DNA of 46,907 bases from Trueperaceae bacterium (GTDB lineage Bacteria > Deinococcota > Deinococci > Deinococcales > Trueperaceae). Shown here piece by piece: positions 33,465-41,015 of the stretch. The stretch is taken from positions 1 to 46,907 of the forward strand of contig PWQI01000208.1 in NCBI GenBank assembly GCA_003556805.1. Reading direction: 5' to 3'. The position numbers and the translations under genes were made by a program. The notes under the pieces are model-generated. The model was not told where the DNA came from, made no database searches, and worked only from the letters and a program-made list of their open reading frames with translations. Numbering within the stretch: position 1 is the first letter of the stretch; each line of letters begins with the position of its first letter.

Positions 33465-34091
33465 TCAGGGCGCCGTGAGGTGCGTGCGCCCGCTTGCCAG
33501 CTCGTAGGTGAGGCCGGCCACCCCGAGGCGGCCGTCGGCGACCCGCGTCGCGATGACGGGCCCGGCGTGGCTCAGGGCGGCGACCGTCATGCGCAGGTGT
33601 GCCTCGCCTGCGCGACATGCGAGCGCCTCCACGCCCTCATCGGCGTCGCCGCGGCGGGCGGCGACGGCCACCGCGGGCGCCAGCGGTGCCAGCACCTGGG
33701 CCAGGTGGCCTTCGGGCACGTCGTCGCCGCCGAAGGTCGCGGCGGCGGCACGCACCGCGCCGCACGCCTCGTGGGCCATGACGACGATCAGCGACACGCC
33801 GAGCTCGAGCACTGCGAACTCGAGGCTGGCGAGCGCCCCAGGCGTGAGGACCTGGCCGGCGTTGCGCACGATGAAGAGGTCTCCGAGGCCTTGGTCGAAC
33901 ACGAGCGTCGGCGGCACGCGCGCATCGGAGCAGGCGAGGATCGCGGCGATCGGGTGCTGGCCCTCGGCCAAGCTGGCGCGCGTCTCCCGCCCCTGGTGCG
34001 GGTGGCGCGGCGCGTCGGTAGCGTAGCGTTCGTTGCCCTCGAGGAGTGTGGCGAGGACCGACGCGGCGGCGGGAGGGAGGTGGACGCCCAT
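33465..34091 (-). CDS. Beta-type carbonic anhydrase
   Basis: A 208-aa cytoplasmic zinc enzyme for CO2 hydration. Zinc ligands are C54 in ILACSDAR, H107 and C110 in MAHEACGA; the catalytic pair D56-R58 is intact. FDQGLGDLFIVRNAGQ and LEFAVLELGV are typical. The motif is AHEACGA rather than the common GHTxCGA, a conservative change. The ATG at 34091 is only 6 nt after a TATCTT box that overlaps a palindromic operator, so the mRNA is probably leaderless. A carbonic anhydrase under such an operator is unusual. Confidence 0.92.
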   Translation of the reverse strand: MGVHLPPAAASVLATLLEGNERYATDAPRHPHQGRETRASLAEGQHPIAAILACSDARVPPTLVFDQGLGDLFIVRNAGQVLTPGALASLEFAVLELGVSLIVVMAHEACGAVRAAAATFGGDDVPEGHLAQVLAPLAPAVAVAARRGDADEGVEALACRAGEAHLRMTVAALSHAGPVIATRVADGRLGVAGLTYELASGRTHLTAP

Positions 34092-34097
34092 GCCCAC

Positions 34098-34117
34098 AAG
34101 ATACCCCGGGCGGGTAT
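34098..34117 (-). promoter_or_regulatory. Palindromic operator overlapping the -10 of the carbonic anhydrase gene (site 3)
   Basis: ATACCC-N5-GGGTAT (34101-34117) is a perfect inverted repeat. On the minus strand its end forms the start of the -10 box TATCTT (34103-34098), which is 6 nt from the ATG. Confidence 0.6.
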
Positions 34118-34150
34118 GTGAGGCAAGGTCGTGACGGGAGCGTGGACCGT

Positions 34151-35221
34151 TCAGCCGGTCGAGAAGGGGAGGGGCGGTTGAACGACGCGCCGGTCGGCGG
34201 GGAAGAGCCCGCTCAGGCTCACGCCGACCAGCCGCAAGGCCCCCTCGGGTCGCGGCGTCGCGAACAGCAGCGCATCGGCCCACGGGCGCAGGTCCGCGGT
34301 CGAGGCCACGGGCGTCGCAGGGGTGGTGGAGCGGGTGATCACCCGGAAATCTCGGTACTTGACCTTCACCGTCACCGTGCGCGCGGCCAGGCGCGCGCGA
34401 ACGAGGCGGCGCCCGACCGCCTCGCAGACGGCCGCGAGCTCGCTCTCCAGGTCGTCGCGCGCGCTGAGGTCGCGGTCGAACGTTCGCTCCGCGCCGATCG
34501 ACTTGCGGCGGCGGTCCGGGACGACTGGGCGGTCGTCGACGCCTCGCGCCACCAGGCGCAGGAACGTCGCGAGCTTGCCGACGGCGCCGGCCAACGCCGC
34601 CTCGTCGACGCGCAGCAGGTCGGCGCCCGTGTGCACACCGAGGGCATGGAGGCGCTCTGCGGTCCGCGGTCCGACGCCGAAGAACGCCTCGATGGGCAGC
34701 GTGGCGACGAACGCCGGCACCTCTGCAGGGGTCACCACCGTCAGGCCGTCGGGTTTGTGCATGCCGGAGGCAACCTTCGCCACGAATTTGCCGTTGGCGA
34801 CGCCGGCGGAGGCCGTGAGGCCGGTCGTCGCTCGTATCTCGGCCTTGATCGCGCGCGCGAGCAGCGTCCCGGAAGGCGGTCCGCGTTTGGGCTCGGTGAC
34901 GTCGAGGAAGGCCTCGTCGAGCGCGAGTGGCTCGACCAGGTCGGTGAAGGAGCGGAACACCTCGTGCACCGCAGCGGACGCCTCGTGGTACGCCGCGAAG
35001 CGCGGTGGGACCACGATGAGCTCGGGGCACGCGCGTCGGGCGACGACGGTCGGCATCGCTGAGCGGACCCCGAAGCGGCGTGCCTCGTACGAGGCCGTCA
35101 TGACGACGCCCCGTTCGCTCGCACCCCCGACGGCCACGGGGCGTCCTCGCAAACTCGGCTCGTCGCGCTGCTCCACGGCGGCGTAGAACGCGTCCATGTC
35201 GACGTGCACAACCTTGCGCAC
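34151..35221 (-). CDS. dinB: DNA polymerase IV (Y family)
   Basis: Translesion polymerase of 356 aa. The palm motifs are HVDMDAFYAAVEQRD and LALDEAFLDVT, with steric-gate region and SYEARRFGVRSAMP. The thumb has FFGVGPRTAERLHALGV and the little finger follows with RRKSIGAERTF. The C-terminal QPPLPF is a plausible sliding-clamp binding peptide. GTG 35221 is chosen because the family starts (M)RKVVHVDMDAF and TAGCGT lies 7 nt upstream; another in-frame GTG is at 35230. Confidence 0.94.
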   Translation of the reverse strand: MRKVVHVDMDAFYAAVEQRDEPSLRGRPVAVGGASERGVVMTASYEARRFGVRSAMPTVVARRACPELIVVPPRFAAYHEASAAVHEVFRSFTDLVEPLALDEAFLDVTEPKRGPPSGTLLARAIKAEIRATTGLTASAGVANGKFVAKVASGMHKPDGLTVVTPAEVPAFVATLPIEAFFGVGPRTAERLHALGVHTGADLLRVDEAALAGAVGKLATFLRLVARGVDDRPVVPDRRRKSIGAERTFDRDLSARDDLESELAAVCEAVGRRLVRARLAARTVTVKVKYRDFRVITRSTTPATPVASTADLRPWADALLFATPRPEGALRLVGVSLSGLFPADRRVVQPPLPFSTG

Positions 35222-35228
35222 CGAGGCC

Positions 35229-35234
35229 ACGCTA
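35229..35234 (-). promoter_or_regulatory. Leaderless -10 box of dinB
   Basis: TAGCGT on the minus strand is followed by 7 nt and the GTG at 35221. Confidence 0.4.
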
Positions 35235-35298
35235 GCAGGCGGGGAGGCGGGTGTCGCTGCGTCAGGGTGATCGACGACCGCGGGCCCGTGTGACGCGC

Positions 35299-35304
35299 CA
35301 TAGT
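35299..35304 (+). promoter_or_regulatory. Leaderless -10 box of the racemase gene
   Basis: CATAGT is followed by 7 nt and the ATG at 35312. Its first base differs from TANNNT, but spacing and context fit the other leaderless starts. Confidence 0.35.
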
Positions 35305-35311
35305 AGGGGCC

Positions 35312-36424
35312 ATGCGCATCGAACAGATCGAGCTCCGCGAGGTCGCCATGCGGCTGCGTTTCCGCTTCGAGACCAGCTTCGGCGCCGAGCAGGACCGTCG
35401 GATCCTGTTGGTCACGGTCCGTGGCGATGGGGAAGAGGGCGTCGCCGAGTGCGTCGCGGGCGAGTTCCCGGGGTACGCCTACGAGACACGCGACACCGCT
35501 TGGGGTGTCATCAAGGACTTCGTGGCGCCCGTGGTGATGGGGCGGGACTACGCCACCCCGCACCAACTCCTCCACGATCTGCGCTTCGTGCGCGGTCACA
35601 ACATGGCGGTCGCGGCGGTCGAGATGGCGCTGTGGGACCTGCACGCCAAGTCGCTCGGCGTACCGCTCTGGCACCTGCTGGGGGGCGTTCGCACGGCGGT
35701 GCCTGTCGGGGTGTCGATCGGCATCCAGGCGAGCGCCGAGGCGACGGTGGAGGAGGCGCGCACGCACCTCGCGCAGGGCTACCGGCGGGTGAAGCTCAAG
35801 ATCAAACCGGGTTGGGACGTCGTCCCGGTGCGTGCGGTACGCGAGGCGTTCCCTGATGCCGACGTCACGGTCGATGCCAACAGCGCCTATCGCCTGACGG
35901 ACGCACCGATCCTGCGCCAGCTCGACGCCTTCGACTTGGCGTACGTCGAGCAGCCGCTCGCGCACGACGACCTGGTCGACCACGCCACCCTACAGGCGCA
36001 GCTCAGCACGTCGATCTGCCTCGACGAGTCGATCCACAGCGCCGAGGACGCCCGCAAGGGACTCCAGATCGGGGCCGGACGGGTGATCAACGTGAAGGTC
36101 GGTCGCGTGCGCGGCTACGTCGCCGCCAGGCGCCTGCACGACGTCGCGGTGTCGTTCGGCGCACCCGTGTGGTGCGGCGGCATGCTCGAGTCGGGCGTCG
36201 GTCGAGCCCACAACCTGCACGTCTCCACCCTCGAGGGCTTCGTGCTGCCGGGTGATACGAGCAGCGCGAGCCGCTACTGGGACGAGGACATCGTGGAGCC
36301 GCTGCTCGACGCGGTCGACGGCGTCCAGCAGGTGCCCGAGGGCGCCGGTATCGGGGTGACGCTCAAGCATGACCTGGTCGAGCGGTTGACGCAGCGCGTC
36401 GAGGTGCTCTCTGCGTCCGGCTGA
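35312..36424 (+). CDS. N-acylamino acid racemase / o-succinylbenzoate synthase (enolase superfamily)
   Basis: A 370-aa enolase-superfamily enzyme. The catalytic lysine pair is K161-L-K163 and K262 (NVKVGR), with metal ligands D188 (DANSAY), E213 (YVEQPL) and D238 (CLDES). This arrangement is that of the NSAR/OSBS group; the Deinococcus N-acylamino acid racemase has the same motifs. No menaquinone genes are adjacent, so the racemase role is the more natural reading, but these enzymes are often bifunctional. It appears to be monocistronic. Confidence 0.9.
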   Translation: MRIEQIELREVAMRLRFRFETSFGAEQDRRILLVTVRGDGEEGVAECVAGEFPGYAYETRDTAWGVIKDFVAPVVMGRDYATPHQLLHDLRFVRGHNMAVAAVEMALWDLHAKSLGVPLWHLLGGVRTAVPVGVSIGIQASAEATVEEARTHLAQGYRRVKLKIKPGWDVVPVRAVREAFPDADVTVDANSAYRLTDAPILRQLDAFDLAYVEQPLAHDDLVDHATLQAQLSTSICLDESIHSAEDARKGLQIGAGRVINVKVGRVRGYVAARRLHDVAVSFGAPVWCGGMLESGVGRAHNLHVSTLEGFVLPGDTSSASRYWDEDIVEPLLDAVDGVQQVPEGAGIGVTLKHDLVERLTQRVEVLSASG

Positions 36425-36451
36425 GGCGCTGTGCGCCAGCGGGGTGTAGGA

Positions 36452-36463
36452 GGCCTCGAGGCC
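36452..36463. repeat. 12-bp perfect palindrome downstream of the racemase gene
   Basis: GGCCTCGAGGCC is a perfect palindrome in the gap between the racemase gene and the rrf2 promoter. A weak GGCGC-TGT-GCGCC hairpin lies just upstream at 36425-36437. Either may mark the 3' end of the racemase transcript. Confidence 0.3.
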
Positions 36464-36535
36464 GCTTGTGAAAGCGAGCACGAATACGTGTCCAGGTCGG
36501 GACGCGCGCTGTGCGGCCGATCGGGACATTCGGGG

Positions 36536-36587
36536 TTGACACCCATCCCCCGGCTTCATAGACTTCCTCATAGACGACAAGGACATC
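36536..36587 (+). promoter_or_regulatory. Promoter of the Rrf2-family gene with direct repeat and possible operator
   Basis: TTGACA (36536-36541) and TAGACT (36559-36564) have the ideal 17-bp spacing. TCATAGAC occurs twice, 12 bp apart (36556-36563 and 36568-36575), covering the -10 and the start site. GACAAGGACATC (36576-36587) follows and recurs with 10 of 12 matches upstream of the hydrogenase genes. These are candidate autoregulatory sites. Confidence 0.6.
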
Positions 36588-36642
36588 TAGAACTCCGCTT
36601 TGGCGGTGGCCGCGATGCCGGGTCGACGAGGAGGTCACGAGG

Positions 36643-37065
36643 ATGACGCAGTCCACGGGGTACGCGATCACGGCGCTCGGCCACGTCGCGTCTTCGGGTG
36701 GGAAGGCACTGTTCATCAAGGACATCGCGGAGGCGACTGGCCTCCCACACCCGTACCTCGCCAAGATCATCCACACGCTCGCTCGGCGCGGTCTTGCCGT
36801 CACCCGGCGCGGTGTTGGCGGGGGTGTCGCGTTGGCTCGTGAACCGGGCGACATCACCCTCTACGACATCGCCTACGCCCTCGACGACCCACTGCTCGAG
36901 GAGCGCTGCATGCTCGGAACCGCCGAGTGCAGCGATGAACGCGCCTGTCCGGCACACGCCTTCTGGACACAGCACCGGAAGGACCAGATCGACTTCTTGC
37001 GTACCAGCACCTTGGCAGACGTCGCCGCCTTCGAGCGGCGCCAACGCGATAAGGGCGCGGCGTGA
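36643..37065 (+). CDS. Rrf2-family transcriptional regulator, probable Fe-S protein
   Basis: A 140-aa winged-helix regulator. The DNA-binding part has YAITALGHVASSGG, FIKDIAEATGLPHPYLAKII, LARRGLAVTRRGVGGGVALA. The C-terminal part has three cysteines, C89, C96 and C102, in the C-x6-C-x5-C spacing that binds an Fe-S cluster in IscR, NsrR and RsrR relatives. GAGGAGG sets the ATG. It lies 141 nt upstream of the hydrogenase operon on the same strand and is the natural candidate for its redox- or oxygen-responsive regulator. Confidence 0.88.
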   Translation: MTQSTGYAITALGHVASSGGKALFIKDIAEATGLPHPYLAKIIHTLARRGLAVTRRGVGGGVALAREPGDITLYDIAYALDDPLLEERCMLGTAECSDERACPAHAFWTQHRKDQIDFLRTSTLADVAAFERRQRDKGAA

Positions 37066-37108
37066 TCTGCGTCGCGACGAAGAGGGGGGTGGGTCTACCA
37101 CGATTGCT

Positions 37109-37120
37109 GATAAGGTCATC
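37109..37120 (+). promoter_or_regulatory. Candidate regulator site upstream of the hydrogenase operon
   Basis: GATAAGGTCATC matches GACAAGGACATC in the rrf2 leader at 10 of 12 positions. It lies about 90 nt before the small-subunit ATG. TAAGGT within it could serve as a -10 box, but no -35 is visible. Confidence 0.35.
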
Positions 37121-37206
37121 CGCAAGTCGGGAACGCGGCCCGCCATGAGCGCCCCCGCCCCCTCACGCCTCGACACCCGCCAACCGCAACGCACCAGGAG
37201 GACCGC

Positions 37207-38469
37207 ATGAATCGACCGCACACGCAGACCGAGCCCCCGGCCCAGGCGCCGACACAGGAGCACTCGCCGCGCGAGTACTACGAGCGCCTGGCGGCCGAGG
37301 CCGATGCCCACATGGACCGGCTCGAGGCCAAGGAGCCCCTGAAGGAGCTCACGCTCGAGACGCTGCTCAAGCGCCGCGGTGTGACCCGCCGCGAGTTCCT
37401 GAAGATGGTCGCGGTCACCACCGCCGCCCTCTCGCTGCCGTCGATCTTCGACCTGCGCGTCGCCCGCGCCGCGGAACTCGCCACCCGCCTGCCGGTGATC
37501 TGGCAAGAGCTGCAGTCGTGCACGGGGAACAGCATCGCGCTCTTGCGCAACGCCAACCCCGGCGTCGACGCGCTGCTGCTCGACCTCATCAGCCTCGAGT
37601 ACTCCGAGGTGCTGATGGCGCCGTCGGGCCAAGCGGCCGAAGACGTCCTCGAGGCCGCCATCGAGCGCTACGACGGCCAGTACATCGCCGTCTTCGAGGG
37701 TTCGGTCCCGGTCGCCGACGGCGGCAACTACCTCACGATCGGCCCCGCCGGCCACACCGGCATCGAGATCGTCGAGCACATCTCTCGCCACGCCGCCGCC
37801 ATCGTCGCGGCAGGCACCTGCGCAGCCTACGGTGGCATCCCCGCCGCCCGGCCCAACCCGACCGCCGCGCTGGGCATCGCCGACTTCCTGAACACGCGCC
37901 GGATCAACACGCCGGTCGTCAACCTGCCGGCCTGCCCGGTGTCGAGCACCAACATCGTCGGCACGATCCTGGAGTACGCCATGTTCGGCCGGCTGCCCCA
38001 GCTCGACGCTTTCGGCCGCCCGCTGTGGGCCTACCGCGACCGCATCCACGACAAGTGCGAGCGCCGCAGCCACTTCGATGCCGGTCAGTTCGTCGAGGGC
38101 TGGAACGACCAAGAGGGCCTCAAGCGCGGCCTGTGCCTCTTCAAGGTCGGCTGCAAGGGCCCGATGGCCTACAACAACTGCGGTGTCGTCCGGTACAACG
38201 AGGGCACCTCTTGGCCGATCATGGCCGGTCACGGCTGCATCGGTTGCAGCGAGCCGGGCTTCTGGGACACCATGACCCCGTTCGAAGAGCCGCTCCCCGG
38301 TCGCGTCTACCCCTTGCCCTTCGGCCTCGACGCCGATGCGGACACCATCGGTGCGGTCGCCCTGGGCGCCGCCGCAGTCGGGATCGCCGCGCACGCCGGC
38401 GCCACCGTCGTCAAGAGCGCGCTCGAGCAGCGCCAGGCGAAGCAAGAGCCGCCTAAGAAGGAGCAATAA
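37207..38469 (+). CDS. [NiFe]-hydrogenase small subunit (group 1, membrane-bound uptake type)
   Basis: Electron-transfer subunit of 420 aa. The Tat motif TRREFLK (R61-R62) follows an unusually long 60-residue N-region, so the folded enzyme is exported. Distal cluster ligands are H and C in IHDKCERRSHFDAG and the cysteines of GLCLFKVGCKGP. The medial cluster cysteines are in YNNC and GHGCIGC. For the proximal cluster, C105 (SCTGN), GTCAAYGG and PACPVS supply three cysteines, but the fourth expected position is N108 (AAC codon at 37528-37530). A C-terminal helix near 375-400 is the membrane anchor. AGGAGG precedes the ATG. The extra cysteines of oxygen-tolerant group 1d enzymes are absent. Confidence 0.95.
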   Translation: MNRPHTQTEPPAQAPTQEHSPREYYERLAAEADAHMDRLEAKEPLKELTLETLLKRRGVTRREFLKMVAVTTAALSLPSIFDLRVARAAELATRLPVIWQELQSCTGNSIALLRNANPGVDALLLDLISLEYSEVLMAPSGQAAEDVLEAAIERYDGQYIAVFEGSVPVADGGNYLTIGPAGHTGIEIVEHISRHAAAIVAAGTCAAYGGIPAARPNPTAALGIADFLNTRRINTPVVNLPACPVSSTNIVGTILEYAMFGRLPQLDAFGRPLWAYRDRIHDKCERRSHFDAGQFVEGWNDQEGLKRGLCLFKVGCKGPMAYNNCGVVRYNEGTSWPIMAGHGCIGCSEPGFWDTMTPFEEPLPGRVYPLPFGLDADADTIGAVALGAAAVGIAAHAGATVVKSALEQRQAKQEPPKKEQ

Positions 38470-38472
38470 GCC

Positions 38473-40161
38473 GTGGCGAGACACGTCATTGACCCCATCA
38501 CGCGCATCGAAGGCCACCTGCGGATCGAGATCGAAGTCGACGACAACGGGACCATCGAAGACGCGCTCTCCAGCAGCACCGCCTTCCGCGGCATGGAGAC
38601 GATCATGAAGGGCCGCGACCCGCGCGACGTGGGCATGTTCGCCCAGCGCATCTGCGGCGTGTGCACCTTCCACCACTACGAGCGCGGGGTCGAAGCGACC
38701 GAGCACACCTACGGCGTGCAGATCCCACCGAACGCGCGTTCGCTTCGCAACCTGATCTGGGCCGCGCAGCTCGTCAACGATCACGCGGTGCACTTCTACC
38801 AACTCCACTCGATGGATTGGTGGAACGTCATCAGCGCGCTCGGCGCCGATCCCGAGCTGGCCACCGAGGTCGCCCACGAGTACCACCCGACCCCGTACAA
38901 CGCCTCCGTGAGCCACTACACCCGCGTCGCGCAGCGCCTCACCGCGTTCGCCGAGAGCGGGCAGCTCGGCCCCTTCACGGGCGGATACTGGGAGCACCCC
39001 GGCTACAAGCTCACGCCGGAGGAGAACCTCATCCTCGCCTCGCATTACCTCGACAACCTGGCCGTCCAGCGGCTCAGCGCGCAAGCGACCGCCGTCTTCG
39101 GGGGCAAGAACCCGCACCCGCAGAGCCTGATCGTCGGGGGCGTCACGTCCAACCGTGACGGCATCGACCCGAACCGCATCGCGCAGTATCAGTTCCTGAT
39201 GCAGCAGGCGATGGACTTCGTGGAGCGCGCGTACCTGCCCGACATGGAGCTCCTCGGCCGCCGCTACGGCGACGAGGCCATGGCGGGCTGGGGTGGTGGC
39301 GTTCGAAACTACATGAGCTTCGGCGCACTCCCGCAGAACGAGCTGCCGCTCGACCAGCGCTCGTACTTCCTGCCGGCCGGGATCGTGATGGGTCGGGACC
39401 TCTCCACCGTTCAGCCCGTCGACCCGATGCAGATCGGGGAAGAGGTCGCGCACGCCTGGTACACCTACAGCGGCGGCGAGACCTCGCTCCATCCGCTGCG
39501 CGGCCAGACCAACCCCGCCTACGAGGGTCTCAACCCCGACGGTACGCTCCGTACCGAGGGTGGCTACAGCTGGGTGAAGGCGCCCCGCTACGACGGCGCT
39601 CCCATGGAGGTCGGTCCACTGGCGCGCTTCATCGTCGCCTACGCCGCCGGCCACGAGGGCGTCCGACAGCTCATGGACGACTACACCTCCAAGCTCGGCG
39701 TCCCCTTCGAGTTCTGGTACTCCACCGTCGGCCGCACCGTCGTCCGGGGGCTCGAGACGAAGCTCGTCGGCGACCACATCCCGACGATGATCGCCCAACT
39801 TACGAACAACGTCGCGGGTGGCGACGAGCGCTTCTTCAACCGCTACACGGCCCGCGACGGCGAGGGCTACGGTATGGCCGAGGCTCCGCGCGGCGCGCTC
39901 AGCCACTGGGTCGTCGTGCGCAACGGCGTCGTCGACAACTACCAGGCCGTCGTGCCCACCACGTGGAACGCCAGCCCGAAGGACGGCCGCGAGCAGCGCG
40001 GGCCGTACGAGGCGTCACTCGTCGGGCAGCCCATGGCCGATCCGACCCAGCCGCTCGAGGTCATCCGCACCATCCACTCGTTCGACCCATGCCTCGCCTG
40101 TGCGGTGCACATCTTGAACCGCGACGGTGAGGAGATCGCCCATCACGAAGTGGGGGTGTGA
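38473..40161 (+). CDS. [NiFe]-hydrogenase large subunit
   Basis: Catalytic subunit of 562 aa. The N-terminal active-site pair is in RICGVCTFHH and the C-terminal pair in SFDPCLACAVH; these four cysteines hold the NiFe centre. After the final His of L2 a 16-residue tail remains, to be removed by the maturation protease encoded downstream. The L1 continuation F-H-H-Y-E-R-G-V-E-A differs from the usual T-x-V-H-A-L-A-S-V-R-A, though the C-x2-C-x3-H spacing is kept. The GTG start is 3 nt after the small-subunit stop. It is exported together with the small subunit. Confidence 0.96.
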   Translation: MARHVIDPITRIEGHLRIEIEVDDNGTIEDALSSSTAFRGMETIMKGRDPRDVGMFAQRICGVCTFHHYERGVEATEHTYGVQIPPNARSLRNLIWAAQLVNDHAVHFYQLHSMDWWNVISALGADPELATEVAHEYHPTPYNASVSHYTRVAQRLTAFAESGQLGPFTGGYWEHPGYKLTPEENLILASHYLDNLAVQRLSAQATAVFGGKNPHPQSLIVGGVTSNRDGIDPNRIAQYQFLMQQAMDFVERAYLPDMELLGRRYGDEAMAGWGGGVRNYMSFGALPQNELPLDQRSYFLPAGIVMGRDLSTVQPVDPMQIGEEVAHAWYTYSGGETSLHPLRGQTNPAYEGLNPDGTLRTEGGYSWVKAPRYDGAPMEVGPLARFIVAYAAGHEGVRQLMDDYTSKLGVPFEFWYSTVGRTVVRGLETKLVGDHIPTMIAQLTNNVAGGDERFFNRYTARDGEGYGMAEAPRGALSHWVVVRNGVVDNYQAVVPTTWNASPKDGREQRGPYEASLVGQPMADPTQPLEVIRTIHSFDPCLACAVHILNRDGEEIAHHEVGV

Positions 40162-41015
40162 CCGTGGCGACCAGCACCGTACGAGCACGGCCGAAGGCGG
40201 TCGTGCTCCAGAAGCCCGGGCGGCCGCGGATGGTCGTGTACGTCTTCGGACGCTACATCCGGATCGCCCACTGGGTGAGGAACGGCCTGCTCATCTGGCT
40301 GGTCCTGTCCGGCATCTACATCGGGAACCCGTTCCTCGCGCGCAACCTCGCGAGTGAGGCATCCGAGATCTTCATCATGGCGCAGGTGCGTGGCTGGCAC
40401 GTCATCGCCGGCTGGATCCTGCTCGCCATGACGCTCGTGCGCATCTTCCAGTTCCTGTTCATCCGCCAAGACGGCAAGCTCGGCCTCGGCGCCGAGCTCC
40501 GGATGGCGCCGGTGATGTTCAGCTGGAGGGCGTGGCGCGACCAGCTCGCCTTCTACTTGCTGATGAGGCGCGACCACCCGCACTTCACCTACAGCAACTA
40601 CGGGCCCCTGCAGTACCTCGTCTACACCATGCTCTACGCCTCGCTGCTGGTGATCAGCGTCACCGGCATCATCCTCGCTGCCCCGTACCTCTCGAGCGGG
40701 ATCGCCGTCTGGAGCGCGGACATCATGCGGCCCATCGAGGTCTGGATGGGTGGCCTCGCCAACGTGCGCGCGGTGCACCGCTTCGTCATGTGGTTCTTCA
40801 TCCTGTTCACGGTGGCCCACATCTACATGGCCGTGTGGAACAGCATGCGAACCGGTAACCTGCTGATCGAGGGCATCGTCTCGGGCTTCGCCGCCAAGGA
40901 CGACGACGTGCACTCCCGCCCGGCGACGGACGAAGAGCTCGAGCCTGCGGCCAAGACCGAGAAGAAGTCAACCCCGTCCGAGAAGAAGTCACCCAATGCC
41001 GGAGGGAAGCACTGA
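40158..41015 (+). CDS. Ni/Fe-hydrogenase b-type cytochrome subunit
   Basis: A 285-aa membrane cytochrome that passes electrons from the small subunit to quinone. Four or five helices carry the heme-ligand histidines: R-I-A-H-W, RGWHVIAGW, VHRFVMWFFI and VAHIYMAVW. The overall pattern is that of HyaC/HupC. The C-terminal 45 residues are a charged Lys/Glu/Ser-rich tail, longer than usual. GTG 40158 overlaps the large-subunit stop, and the stop overlaps the protease start (TGATG). Confidence 0.93.
   Translation: MTVATSTVRARPKAVVLQKPGRPRMVVYVFGRYIRIAHWVRNGLLIWLVLSGIYIGNPFLARNLASEASEIFIMAQVRGWHVIAGWILLAMTLVRIFQFLFIRQDGKLGLGAELRMAPVMFSWRAWRDQLAFYLLMRRDHPHFTYSNYGPLQYLVYTMLYASLLVISVTGIILAAPYLSSGIAVWSADIMRPIEVWMGGLANVRAVHRFVMWFFILFTVAHIYMAVWNSMRTGNLLIEGIVSGFAAKDDDVHSRPATDEELEPAAKTEKKSTPSEKKSPNAGGKH

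Noticed and set aside
37519-37545. Six-cysteine oxygen-tolerant (group 1d) proximal cluster in the hydrogenase
   Set aside because: The position after C-T is Gly, not Cys, and the extra Cys after GTCAAYG is Gly, so the supernumerary cysteines are absent.
36568-39906. A 1112-codon open frame on the minus strand opposite the hydrogenase genes
   Set aside because: It shows no family motif and covers clear rrf2 and hydrogenase subunit genes on the plus strand. It is a GC-rich shadow frame.
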